Positions 29,997 through 38,192 of a DNA stretch of 64,000 bases are shown here, piece after piece. The first letter of the stretch is position 1. Every line of letters starts with the position of its first letter. Below the pieces are notes generated by a model. That model had not been told where the DNA came from, did not search any database, and saw only the letters and a program-made list of their open reading frames with translations. This DNA comes from Cupriavidus necator (GTDB lineage Bacteria > Pseudomonadota > Gammaproteobacteria > Burkholderiales > Burkholderiaceae): assembly GCF_013141915.1 (NCBI RefSeq), contig NZ_SROX01000002.1:581176-645175 (forward strand), in the 5' to 3' direction. A program made the position numbers and the translations under genes.

Positions 29997-31286
29997 ATGA
30001 AAACCGCATCCGCCCACAGCTTTCTGACCGGTGTCCAGTCCGGGCCTTCCACCGGCATGCGCCATGCCACCCTCTGTGCCCTGGCTGGCCTTGGCTTGGC
30101 CCTGTCGCTCCCCGGAGCAGCCAAGGCGCAGGGCGACACCATCGTCCTCGGCGCCGCGGTCTCGCTGACCGGCAAGTACTCCACCAATGGCAAGAACACG
30201 CAGGACGGCTACAACCTTGCCGTGAACCGCATCAACGAGATGGGCGGCGTCAAGGTCGGAGGGAAGGCCTATCAGCTGAAGATCCTTTTCTACGACGACG
30301 AATCCACCTCGGCGCGCGGTGCGCAGCTGGCAGAGCGGCTGATCAGCCAGGACGGCGTCAAGTTCGTGCTGGGCCCCTACAGCTCGGGGCTCACCAAGGC
30401 GATGGCCCCGGTCACGGAGAAGTACCGGATCCCGATGGTCGAGGGCAACGGCGCAGACCGCAACCTGTTCACGCAGGGCTACCGCTACATGTTCGCGGTG
30501 CTCAATACCTCTGACTACTATCTGCGCGCCGCCATCAACCTTGCCGCGGAGCAAGCGCAGCAGGCCGGCAAGTCACCGAAGACCCTGAAGGTGGCGATCG
30601 CCATCGAGAACGACAACTTCTCGCAGGACGTGCGCGACGGCGTGGCCGAGGACGCGAAACGCCTGGGCATGCAGGTGGTGATCGACGACAAGCTGCCGCC
30701 AGAGCTCAACGACATGTCGGTCACGCTGGCCAAGGTGAAGGCGCTCAAGCCCGACATCCTGGTGGTGTCCGGCCACGAGAAAGGCGCGGCGCTCGCGGTG
30801 CGCCAGGTGGCGGAGATGCGCATCGACGTGCCGATGCTGGCGCTGACGCACTGCGACTCCGCGCAGATCATCGAGAAGTTCGGCAAGAGCGCGGAATTCG
30901 CCGTGTGCGGCTCGCAATGGGACCGCACGCTGAGCTACAAGGACCGCTGGTTCGGCACGGCCGACCAGTACGCGCAGCGCTTCGAGAAAGCGTTCCGCTA
31001 TGACCCGCCCTACCAGGCGGCCGAATCGAGCGCCGCGGTGCTGGCCTTCGCCGACGCCTTCGAGCGCGCCGGCTCGCTCGATACGGAAAAGGTCCGCCAG
31101 GCGCTTGCCGCCACCGACCTGATGACGTTCTACGGCCCGCTCAAGTTCGACCAGAGCGGCAAGAACACTGCCAAGTCGATGGTGCTGTACCAGGTGCAGG
31201 ACGGCAAGTTCAAGGTGGTGGCGCCGGGCAAGTGGGCATCGTCCAAGGTCATCTATCCGGCCCCCGCCTGGACCCAGCGCAAATAG
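29997..31286 (+). CDS. branched-chain amino acid-type ABC transporter, periplasmic binding protein
   Basis: 429 aa. The ATG at 29997 follows a near-perfect Shine-Dalgarno AGGAGGTGAT. A signal peptide covers roughly the first 45 residues with cleavage after AKA (PGAAKAQGDTIVLG); its first 20 residues are a polar extension longer than usual. The mature protein is a type I periplasmic binding protein of the LivJ/amide family: VLGAAVSLTGKYSTNGKN, then YDDESTSARGAQLAERLI and GPYSSGLTKAMAPVTEKYRI. It is the first of five genes with the permeases and ATPases below. Its ligand cannot be told from sequence; such systems also carry amides, urea or aromatic acids. Confidence 0.93.
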   Translation: MKTASAHSFLTGVQSGPSTGMRHATLCALAGLGLALSLPGAAKAQGDTIVLGAAVSLTGKYSTNGKNTQDGYNLAVNRINEMGGVKVGGKAYQLKILFYDDESTSARGAQLAERLISQDGVKFVLGPYSSGLTKAMAPVTEKYRIPMVEGNGADRNLFTQGYRYMFAVLNTSDYYLRAAINLAAEQAQQAGKSPKTLKVAIAIENDNFSQDVRDGVAEDAKRLGMQVVIDDKLPPELNDMSVTLAKVKALKPDILVVSGHEKGAALAVRQVAEMRIDVPMLALTHCDSAQIIEKFGKSAEFAVCGSQWDRTLSYKDRWFGTADQYAQRFEKAFRYDPPYQAAESSAAVLAFADAFERAGSLDTEKVRQALAATDLMTFYGPLKFDQSGKNTAKSMVLYQVQDGKFKVVAPGKWASSKVIYPAPAWTQRK

Positions 31287-31310
31287 GGGCCGCGGCGCGG
31301 CCCGAAGCCC

Positions 31311-32207
31311 ATGACCGATCTCGCGGTGCTCGTCCAGAGTCCCGGGCTGAACCTGCAGCTCGTGATGGATGGCCTGCTGGCCGGCGCGATCTTCGCGCTG
31401 GCCGCCTATGGCATGGCGCTGGTCTGGGGCGTGATGAACCTGATCAACGTGGCTCAGGGCGAACTGGTGATGCTGGGCGGCTATATCGTGATCTGGCTGG
31501 TCGAAAAGGGCATGCCACCGCTGCTGGCGGTGCCGGTGGCCGCGGCGGCGATGTACTGGGTGGGCTGGGGACTCTATCGCATCGTCATCTTCCGGCTGGT
31601 CGAGCGCGATCTCTTTGTCTCGGTGCTGGCCACCTTCGGCCTGAGCATCGTGCTGCAGCAATTCGCCAACCTGGCATTCGGCGCCAATGTGCGCACACTC
31701 GATGCCGGGCTCGGCAGCCTGTTCCTGCCGGGCGGACTGGTGGTGCCGAAGATCAAGCTGCTGGCGTTCGTCGCAGCCCTGGCGCTGGGAGCCGGCCTGA
31801 TGCTGTTCCTCAGGCATACCCGCCGCGGCCAGGCGATCCGGGCGACCGCCCAGAACGCGCGCGCCGCGCGCGTACTCGGGGTGGACGCCGATCGCATCTA
31901 CGCCGCCACCTTCGCCCTCAATGCCGCCATCTGCGGCGCGGCTGGCGCCCTGGTGGCCATGACCTGGATCATCCACCCCTACCTGGGCCTCCCCTATACC
32001 GTGCGCGCCTTCATGATCGTGGTGGTGGCCGGGCTGGGCAGCATGCTGCCGGTGCTTGGCGCCGGGGCCGGGCTGGGCGTGGCCGAGAACTACGCCGGCT
32101 TCCTGCTCGGCACCGAATACCAGACCGCCTTCCTCTACGCCCTGCTGGTGGCGATCCTGGTGAGCCGCAACCTGATGCTGCGCCGGCGGCGAGGCTATCT
32201 GCGATGA
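31311..32207 (+). CDS. livH: branched-chain amino acid-type ABC transporter permease (LivH type)
   Basis: 298 aa integral inner-membrane protein with about eight hydrophobic helices. The conserved segments GAIFALAAYGMALVWGVMNL, NVAQGELVMLGGYI and RRGQAIRATAQNARAARVLG (the ATPase-coupling EAA-like loop) identify LivH. It starts 24 bp after the binding-protein gene. Its stop overlaps the livM start as ATGA, so translation is coupled. Confidence 0.94.
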   Translation: MTDLAVLVQSPGLNLQLVMDGLLAGAIFALAAYGMALVWGVMNLINVAQGELVMLGGYIVIWLVEKGMPPLLAVPVAAAAMYWVGWGLYRIVIFRLVERDLFVSVLATFGLSIVLQQFANLAFGANVRTLDAGLGSLFLPGGLVVPKIKLLAFVAALALGAGLMLFLRHTRRGQAIRATAQNARAARVLGVDADRIYAATFALNAAICGAAGALVAMTWIIHPYLGLPYTVRAFMIVVVAGLGSMLPVLGAGAGLGVAENYAGFLLGTEYQTAFLYALLVAILVSRNLMLRRRRGYLR

Positions 32208-33226
32208 AGCCGCACGTGCGCGGCGCGCGCCGGCCCGAAGCGGAGGTCCCGGCCACGGCGGCCACCCCGGCGCTGTGGCTGGCGCTGCTTGCGGGCTGCC
32301 TGGTCGCGCTGGCAGCGCCGTGGCTGTTCACCGGCATCACCACGCAGCTGACCTTCCTCTGGCTGATGGTGCTGTTCGCGCTGACCTGGGATGTGATGGG
32401 CGGGCAGATGGGCTACAACTCCTTCGGCAATATCGTTTTCTTCGGCGTGGGCGCCTATGTCTGCGCGGTGGCGCAGCGCGACTTCGGGCTCGGTTATTTC
32501 GCCGGCCTCGCGGTGGGCACCGGCCTGGCGGCGCTGGCGGCGGTGGCAGCCGCGCTGGCGCTGGGGCCGGCCATGCTGGGCCTGCGCGGCCACTACTTCG
32601 CCATCGGCACGCTGGGCCTGGGCATCGCCTGCGCCGATGCCGCCGCCGGCTGGGATTTCATCGGCGCGGGATCGGGCATGACGCTGCCACTGTTCCCGGG
32701 TGCCGCCGGCAGCCGCGAGCCGTTCTTCTACTACGCGATGCTGGTGCTGGCGGTGGCGACACTGCTGACGCTGCGCTGGCTCTATGCGCGCCCGTTCGGC
32801 CTCGCGCTCAATGCCATTCGCGACGACGAGGACAAGGCCCAGGCGCTCGGCCTGCACACCACGCGCTACAAGATCGCGGCCTGGTGCCTGTGCGCCGTCT
32901 TCCTGGGCATGGCGGGCGCACTGACGGGCAACCTGGTGGGCTTCATCGATCCGCGCGAGCTGGCCTTTGCCAGTGCCAGCTTCGGCGTGTGGATGGTGGT
33001 GATGGCCATCCTGGGCGGCAAGGGCACGCTGTGGGGGCCGGTGCTCGGCGCCGCGCTGTTCCACCTCACCCAGGAGTTGTTCTGGACCTACCTATTGAAC
33101 TGGCAGCGCGTTGCGCTGGGCGTCCTGATCGTGCTGATCGTGGTGCTGTTCCCGACCGGCATCATGGGCTGGCTGCACGAGTTCAGGGCGCACCGCCGGC
33201 GCTTGGGCGGGAGCGGCGCGCCATGA
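32204..33226 (+). CDS. livM: branched-chain amino acid-type ABC transporter permease (LivM type)
   Basis: 340 aa. The ATG at 32204 overlaps the livH stop. A 20-residue polar N-terminus precedes about nine to ten membrane helices. LivM signatures: LTWDVMGGQMGYNSFGNIVF, LRGHYFAIGTLGLGIA, and the coupling loop GLALNAIRDDEDKAQALGL. The tail ends HEFRAHRRRLGGSGAP. Its stop overlaps the livG start by four bases. Confidence 0.94.
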   Translation: MKPHVRGARRPEAEVPATAATPALWLALLAGCLVALAAPWLFTGITTQLTFLWLMVLFALTWDVMGGQMGYNSFGNIVFFGVGAYVCAVAQRDFGLGYFAGLAVGTGLAALAAVAAALALGPAMLGLRGHYFAIGTLGLGIACADAAAGWDFIGAGSGMTLPLFPGAAGSREPFFYYAMLVLAVATLLTLRWLYARPFGLALNAIRDDEDKAQALGLHTTRYKIAAWCLCAVFLGMAGALTGNLVGFIDPRELAFASASFGVWMVVMAILGGKGTLWGPVLGAALFHLTQELFWTYLLNWQRVALGVLIVLIVVLFPTGIMGWLHEFRAHRRRLGGSGAP

Positions 33227-33969
33227 CCGACCTGCTTGCGGTGCGCGGCGTGACCAAGCGCTTTGGCGGGGTCGTCGCCAACCATGAGGTTTCCCTGCAG
33301 GTGCCGCGCGGCAGCATCGTGGGACTGATCGGGCCAAACGGTTCGGGCAAGACAACCCTGTTCAATGCCATCGTCGGCTACCACCCCATCGACGGCGGCT
33401 CGATCTGCTTCGACGGGCACGAGATCTCGCGCCTGCGCGTTGCCGAAATCGCGCGCCTGGGCCTCGTGCGCACATTCCAGCAGACCCGGGTGTTCGGCAA
33501 GATGAGCTGCCTGCAGAACCTGCTGGTCAGCGTGCCGCACAGCCACGAAGGACTCGCCGCGATGTGCACGCGGCAGCCGCCGGCGGTGGCGCAACGGGCC
33601 TGGCAGATCCTGCGCATGGCGGGCTTGCAGGACCACGCGGAACAGCGCGGCGCGGACCTGTCGTTCGGGCAGCAGAAGTTGCTGGAGATCTGCATGGCCC
33701 TGATGAACGAGCCCAGGCTGCTGCTGCTCGATGAGCCGACCGCCGGCGTGAACCCGGTGATGATCGACAGCCTGATCGCGCTGCTCACGGACATCAACGC
33801 GCGGCTCGGCATCACGCTGCTGGTGATCGAACACAATATGCGGGTCATCATGCAGCTGGCCGGCCAGATCTTCTGCCTGGCGCATGGCGAGGTGCTGGCG
33901 CAGGGACCGCCGGCGCAGATCACGGCCAACCGCGCCGTGATCGAGGCCTACCTGGGAGGACAGCCATGA
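33223..33969 (+). CDS. livG: branched-chain amino acid-type ABC transporter ATPase (LivG type)
   Basis: 248 aa. Walker A GPNGSGKTTLF (about 38-48), LivG-specific GLVRTFQQTRVF, ABC signature LSFGQQKLLEI, Walker B LLLLDEPTAGVNP, and the switch His in LVIEHNM. The start ATG overlaps the livM stop and the stop overlaps the livF start (ATGA both times), consistent with a single transcript with coupled translation. Confidence 0.95.
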   Translation: MTDLLAVRGVTKRFGGVVANHEVSLQVPRGSIVGLIGPNGSGKTTLFNAIVGYHPIDGGSICFDGHEISRLRVAEIARLGLVRTFQQTRVFGKMSCLQNLLVSVPHSHEGLAAMCTRQPPAVAQRAWQILRMAGLQDHAEQRGADLSFGQQKLLEICMALMNEPRLLLLDEPTAGVNPVMIDSLIALLTDINARLGITLLVIEHNMRVIMQLAGQIFCLAHGEVLAQGPPAQITANRAVIEAYLGGQP

Positions 33970-34808
33970 CCGCCACGCGCAGCGCGCACACGGCGGCACA
34001 TTGGGGCGCCAGCGCGCCGGCCGCCACGCTCGCCGCCGCCCTCTCGCGCCCCCGGCCCGGCGTCGCGCAACTGGAGCAACTGGCCGGCGGCACGCCGATG
34101 GTCGCCATGGACAACGTGGTCGCCGGCTATGGCGGCATGGAGATCCTGCACGGCTTCAGCCTGCGCGTGGCGCGCGGCGGCTCGCTGTGCCTGATCGGCC
34201 CGAATGGCGCGGGCAAGTCGACGGTGCTGCGCGCCATCTACGGGCTGGCCCGGGTCATGTCGGGGACCATCGCCGTGGCAGGCGCGCAGGTGGTTCACCT
34301 GCACGCCGAGCAGAAGCTGCGGCAGGCAGGCGTGGCCTATGTGCTGCAGGAGAGTTCGATCTTCCCCGACATGACGGTCGAGGAAAACCTGCTGATGGGC
34401 GGCTACCTGATGCCGCACCCACGGGACGCGGCCGCGGCTGCCGAGCGCATCTTCCGGCAGCATGGTGTGCTGGCGCAACGGCGCGGCCAGCGCGCCAGCG
34501 TGCTCTCGGGCGGGGAGCGCCGGCTGCTGGAAATCTTGCGCGCGCTGATGATGGATCCGGCCGTGCTGCTGGTGGACGAGCCCTCGATCGGGCTGGAGCC
34601 TCGCTATATCGACCTGGTGTTTGAACTCCTTGGCCAGCTGCAGCACGAGGCGGGCAAGACCATCATCCTGGTCGAGCAGAACGCCCGCAAAGGACTGGCA
34701 TTCGCCGACCTCGGCTATGTCCTGGTGGCCGGGCAGCTGGCCATGGCCGGAACCGGTGGCGAACTGAGCGCGGATCCGGAGGTCGGGCGGCTGTTTCTCG
34801 GCGCATGA
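33966..34808 (+). CDS. livF: branched-chain amino acid-type ABC transporter ATPase (LivF type), extended N-terminus
   Basis: 280 aa. The ATPase core begins near residue 45 (MVAMDNVVAGYGGMEILHGF) with Walker A GPNGAGKSTVL, LQESSIFPDMTVEENL, signature LSGGERRLLEI, Walker B VLLVDEPSIGLEP and LVEQNARKGL. The first 44 residues are an Ala-rich, low-complexity extension absent from ordinary LivF (about 235 aa). The ATGA overlap with livG supports the upstream start, but an internal ATG at 34098 is an alternative with no good ribosome site. It is the last gene of the transporter operon and converges on cca. Confidence 0.93.
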   Translation: MTATRSAHTAAHWGASAPAATLAAALSRPRPGVAQLEQLAGGTPMVAMDNVVAGYGGMEILHGFSLRVARGGSLCLIGPNGAGKSTVLRAIYGLARVMSGTIAVAGAQVVHLHAEQKLRQAGVAYVLQESSIFPDMTVEENLLMGGYLMPHPRDAAAAAERIFRQHGVLAQRRGQRASVLSGGERRLLEILRALMMDPAVLLVDEPSIGLEPRYIDLVFELLGQLQHEAGKTIILVEQNARKGLAFADLGYVLVAGQLAMAGTGGELSADPEVGRLFLGA

Positions 34809-34887
34809 CGGCGCATGACGCTGCATTATGCAGGTCTGCCAACGCCGATCCTCTACAGCGACCCGGCGGTGGCGCGAGGCATCCTGC

Positions 34888-36123
34888 CTAGCTGCCGAGC
34901 CGCTGCGCCACCGCGGCCACGCGCGCCGCATGAATGCGGTCGCGGATCTGGCTGACATCGTCGCCACAGGCGTGCGCGATGGCGCCGGCATCGACAGCCG
35001 CCGCGGCGTCCAGCGCCGCCAGCAGGCGCGCCGCCTGCGGATACGCACTCGCTTCAAAGCCCTTGCGCCCGCGCTTGTCGGCTTCACACGCCTGCAGTGC
35101 CTGGGCGAAGCGCCCGGGCTTGCGCAGCGCATCGCAACGCTCCAGCAGCCGCATCACGGCGGCCGCGCCGAACTCCAGCGAGCGGTGGATATTGCCGTGC
35201 TCGCGCGCCACCACCACCGCCAGGTCGCGGCAATCGTTGGGCACGCGCAGCCGCGCGCAGACGGCTTCCAGCAGCCTGACGCTGCGCATCTCGTGGCCGA
35301 TATGGCGCGGCAGCACGTCTTCGGGCGTGGTGCCCTTGCCCAGGTCATGCACCAGCGCGGCAAAGCGCACCGGCAGCGGCGCACCCAGCGCCGCGGCACA
35401 GTCGATCACCATCATCACGTGCACGCCGGTATCGACCTCGGGGTGGAAGTCGGCGCGCTGCGGCACGCCCCACAACCGCTCCAGCTCGGGCAGCAGCCGC
35501 GCCAGCGCGCCGCACTCGCGCAGCACCTCGAACATGCGCGACGGCCGGGCCTCCATCAGCCCGCGCGCCAGCTCCTGCCACACGCGCTCGGGCACCAGCG
35601 CGTCGACCTCGCCGGCGGCGACCATCTCGCGCATCAGGCGCAGGGTCTCGGCGGCGACGTTGAAGTCATGGAAGCGCGCGGCAAAGCGCGCCAGCCGCAG
35701 GATGCGCACCGGGTCTTCGGCAAAGGCGTCGGAGACATGGCGGAACAGGCGCGCGGCCAGGTCGCGCTGGCCGCCGTGCGGATCGATCACCGGGCCGGTC
35801 AGGTTGCCGTCGGCATCGACCGCGCGCGCCATGGCGTTGATGGTCAGGTCGCGCCGGACCAGGTCGTCTTCCAGCGTGACATCGGGCTCGCAGTAGAAGG
35901 CAAAGCCCTTGTAGCCCATCGCGGTCTTGCGCTCGGTGCGCGCCAGCGCGTACTCCTCCTGCGTGCGCGGATGCAGGAATACCGGGAAATCCTTGCCCAC
36001 CGGGCGATAGCCGGCGGCTTCCATCTCGGCCGGGGTCGCGCCAACGACCACGTAGTCGCGGTCCTGGCTGGGCTTGCCCAGCAGTTCGTCGCGGATTGCG
36101 CCGCCCACGGCATACACCTGCAT
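34888..36123 (-). CDS. cca: CCA tRNA nucleotidyltransferase (multifunctional)
   Basis: 411 aa. It adds and repairs the 3'-CCA end of tRNAs. The N-terminal class II nucleotidyltransferase head has YAVGGAIRDELLG, the catalytic DRDYVVVGA and RRDLTINAMA. The middle has FAEDPVRILRLARFAARF. The C-terminal half carries an HD phosphohydrolase domain (ALVHDLGKG, HIGHEMRS), as in the E. coli-type enzyme with phosphatase and phosphodiesterase activity. It converges with livF across 79 bp. A GST gene lies 55 bp upstream in the same orientation. Confidence 0.96.
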   Translation of the reverse strand: MQVYAVGGAIRDELLGKPSQDRDYVVVGATPAEMEAAGYRPVGKDFPVFLHPRTQEEYALARTERKTAMGYKGFAFYCEPDVTLEDDLVRRDLTINAMARAVDADGNLTGPVIDPHGGQRDLAARLFRHVSDAFAEDPVRILRLARFAARFHDFNVAAETLRLMREMVAAGEVDALVPERVWQELARGLMEARPSRMFEVLRECGALARLLPELERLWGVPQRADFHPEVDTGVHVMMVIDCAAALGAPLPVRFAALVHDLGKGTTPEDVLPRHIGHEMRSVRLLEAVCARLRVPNDCRDLAVVVAREHGNIHRSLEFGAAAVMRLLERCDALRKPGRFAQALQACEADKRGRKGFEASAYPQAARLLAALDAAAAVDAGAIAHACGDDVSQIRDRIHAARVAAVAQRLGS

Positions 36124-36178
36124 CGTTATGGCCTTTCATGCGCCGGCACGGGGCAGTCGCCCGGTGCCGGCGCGATTG

Positions 36179-36877
36179 CTAGTGGTTGACGATGATCGCA
36201 TCGGCGCGGTCCGGGGCCACGCGGTACGGCTCGTCGTCGGCCAGGAAGTCGCGTTCCTCGCGCGCGCCGGCAATCCATTGCTGCATCGCCGGCAGCCCCA
36301 GCATGAAATCGGCATAGGCCTTGGCGTCTGCGGTCTCGTCCGGCAGGTGGATGCCGTATGTGGCGAAGCGGCTCACCACCGGCGCGTAGAACGCGTCGGC
36401 GACGGTGAACGTGCCGAACAGGAACGGCCCGCGCGCGCCGTGCTGCTTGCGCAGCCCGTCCCAGATCGCGGCGATCCGCTCCACCTCGCGCTGCACCGCC
36501 ACGTTCCAGCCGCGCCCGGGCAGCACCGCGGTCACGTTCATCGGCAGCTGGTTGCGCACGTTGCCGAAGCCGGAGTGCATCTCGGCGCAGACCGCGCGCG
36601 CCACCGCGCGCTCGGCCGGGTCGGTGGGCCACAGCTGCTGCTCGGGGAAGCGCTCGGCCACGTATTCGGAGATCGCCAGCGAATCCCACACGGTGACGTC
36701 GCCGTCGACCAGCACCGGCACCTTGCCCGCGGGCGAGTAGCGGGCAATCTCGGCGGCGAAGCTGCCGGTGAACAGGCGCACCTGCACTTCCTCGAAATCA
36801 ATGCCGGCCTGGCGCAGCAGCAGCCAGGGGCGCAGCGACCAGGAGGAATAGTTCTTATTGCCGATGACGAGCTTCAT
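36179..36877 (-). CDS. glutathione S-transferase family protein
   Basis: 232 aa from MKLVIGNKNYSSWSLRPWLL at 36877; an upstream in-frame ATG at 36919 adds a 14-residue Ser/Pro-rich stretch without support. N-terminal thioredoxin-fold domain with the SSWSLRPW catalytic-loop region and the cis-Pro segment GKVPVLVDGD followed by DSLAISEYVAERFP. C-terminal all-helical domain includes FGTFTVADAFYAPVVSRF. Substrate unknown. It is probably transcribed into cca. Confidence 0.92.
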   Translation of the reverse strand: MKLVIGNKNYSSWSLRPWLLLRQAGIDFEEVQVRLFTGSFAAEIARYSPAGKVPVLVDGDVTVWDSLAISEYVAERFPEQQLWPTDPAERAVARAVCAEMHSGFGNVRNQLPMNVTAVLPGRGWNVAVQREVERIAAIWDGLRKQHGARGPFLFGTFTVADAFYAPVVSRFATYGIHLPDETADAKAYADFMLGLPAMQQWIAGAREERDFLADDEPYRVAPDRADAIIVNH

Positions 36878-37075
36878 CGTGGGGTCCTTGGGGGAGGAAA
36901 CGGAAGGGAGAGGCGGCACGGTCGCGGGGCGCGACCCATGCGCTGGGCCCGCGGGACGGCGTGGCCGGCGCGCGCCCGACCTGTCATTTTGCCAGCGCGG
37001 CAGCCCACGTCAAAGTGAATTGCGCTCGCAACCGATATGAAATCCGGTCACATAGCCCGCGCCGTTGACTGCGTC

Positions 37076-38098
37076 TCAGCGGTGCACGCTGGCGCGCATG
37101 TGGGTCAGCGCGGCATCGCGGTTGCGCCCGGACAGCGCGTCGGTCATGACCGACTCCAGGTGCACGGGCTGCAGGTTCAGTTCGGGCGCCATCGGGCGCT
37201 CCAGCACATTGTCGAGCTGCATCGAATCGAGGTTGTCGCGCGACAGCAGCGGTTGGCCCGGCATATGCTCCATGACCGCGGCCTGCACCCGCGCCAGCGC
37301 ATCGGGCAGCGCGATCACCGGGCGCGGATGGCCCGAGGCGCGCCCGGCAAAGCGCACCAGCTCTTCCAGCGTATAGACCTGCGGCCCGCCGAGCTCATAA
37401 CCGTGGCCGATGGTGGCCGGATTCACCATGGCGTTCAGGTAGGCCTGCACCACGTCCTGCACGAACACCGGCTGGAAGCGGGCATGCGCGCACGCCAGCG
37501 GCACCACCGGCGCCAGCTGCTGCATGTGGGCAAACAGGTTCAGGAAATGGTCGTCGGGGCCGAACACCACCGAGGGCCGGAAGATGGTCCAGTCGAGCCC
37601 GCTGGCGCGCACGATACGCTCGCCGTCGCCCTTGCTGCGCAGGTACATCGACGGTCCGTTGCTGTCGGCGCCGAGCGCGCTCATATGCAACAGCCGGCGT
37701 ACCCCCGTGGACAGGCATGACGCCACAATCTGCCGCACCAGTTCCACATGCGCGCTGGCAAAGGCCTCGCCGTAGGGCTCGCCGCGCTCGCCATGCAGCA
37801 CGCCCACCAGGTTGACGACGATGCCGTCCACGCCAAGCGAGCCGATCGCGTCGTCCAGCGCGGCATTGTCGGCCAGGCCCAGCTCCACCACCTCGACGCG
37901 CGGCAGTAACAGCAGGTGCTGCGCATGCTCGACATTGCGGCTGCCGACCACGATGCGATCGGGTGCAATCGGGGAATCTGGGTTGGCGCCGGGCTCCAGC
38001 GGCGCGCCGGAGGCCGAGGCGGCGCCGGCCAGGCGCGAGACGAGATGGCTGCCGATGAAGCCGGCGCCACCAATGACGAGGACGTTGCTGGTCTGCAT
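37076..38098 (-). CDS. complex I NDUFA9-like NAD(P)-binding SDR protein
   Basis: 340 aa from MQTSNVLVIGGAGFIGSHLV at 38098; the frame upstream is Arg-rich and not supported. It is an atypical SDR: the Rossmann motif GGAGFIGS and NLVGVLHGE are present, YLRSKGDGERIV replaces the normal Tyr-x3-Lys context, and FRPSVVFGPDDHFLNLFAHM is typical of NDUFA9-like proteins. It has a Gly/Ala/Pro-rich insertion at about 26-48. It follows sltY by 95 bp in the same orientation. The physiological substrate is unknown. Confidence 0.88.
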   Translation of the reverse strand: MQTSNVLVIGGAGFIGSHLVSRLAGAASASGAPLEPGANPDSPIAPDRIVVGSRNVEHAQHLLLLPRVEVVELGLADNAALDDAIGSLGVDGIVVNLVGVLHGERGEPYGEAFASAHVELVRQIVASCLSTGVRRLLHMSALGADSNGPSMYLRSKGDGERIVRASGLDWTIFRPSVVFGPDDHFLNLFAHMQQLAPVVPLACAHARFQPVFVQDVVQAYLNAMVNPATIGHGYELGGPQVYTLEELVRFAGRASGHPRPVIALPDALARVQAAVMEHMPGQPLLSRDNLDSMQLDNVLERPMAPELNLQPVHLESVMTDALSGRNRDAALTHMRASVHR

Positions 38099-38192
38099 GA
38101 TGCCTCCGTGCCGGGAAAATCTGCCCGCCGGGCGATGCCGGCAGGCCCGTCTTGCCCGCCCTGACGGGGTCAAAGGGCGGAAAGAGACGACT

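Noticed and set aside
31232..33226. 664-codon open frame spanning livH
   Set aside because: The first half is a shadow of livH; livM starts at 32204 with an ATGA overlap.
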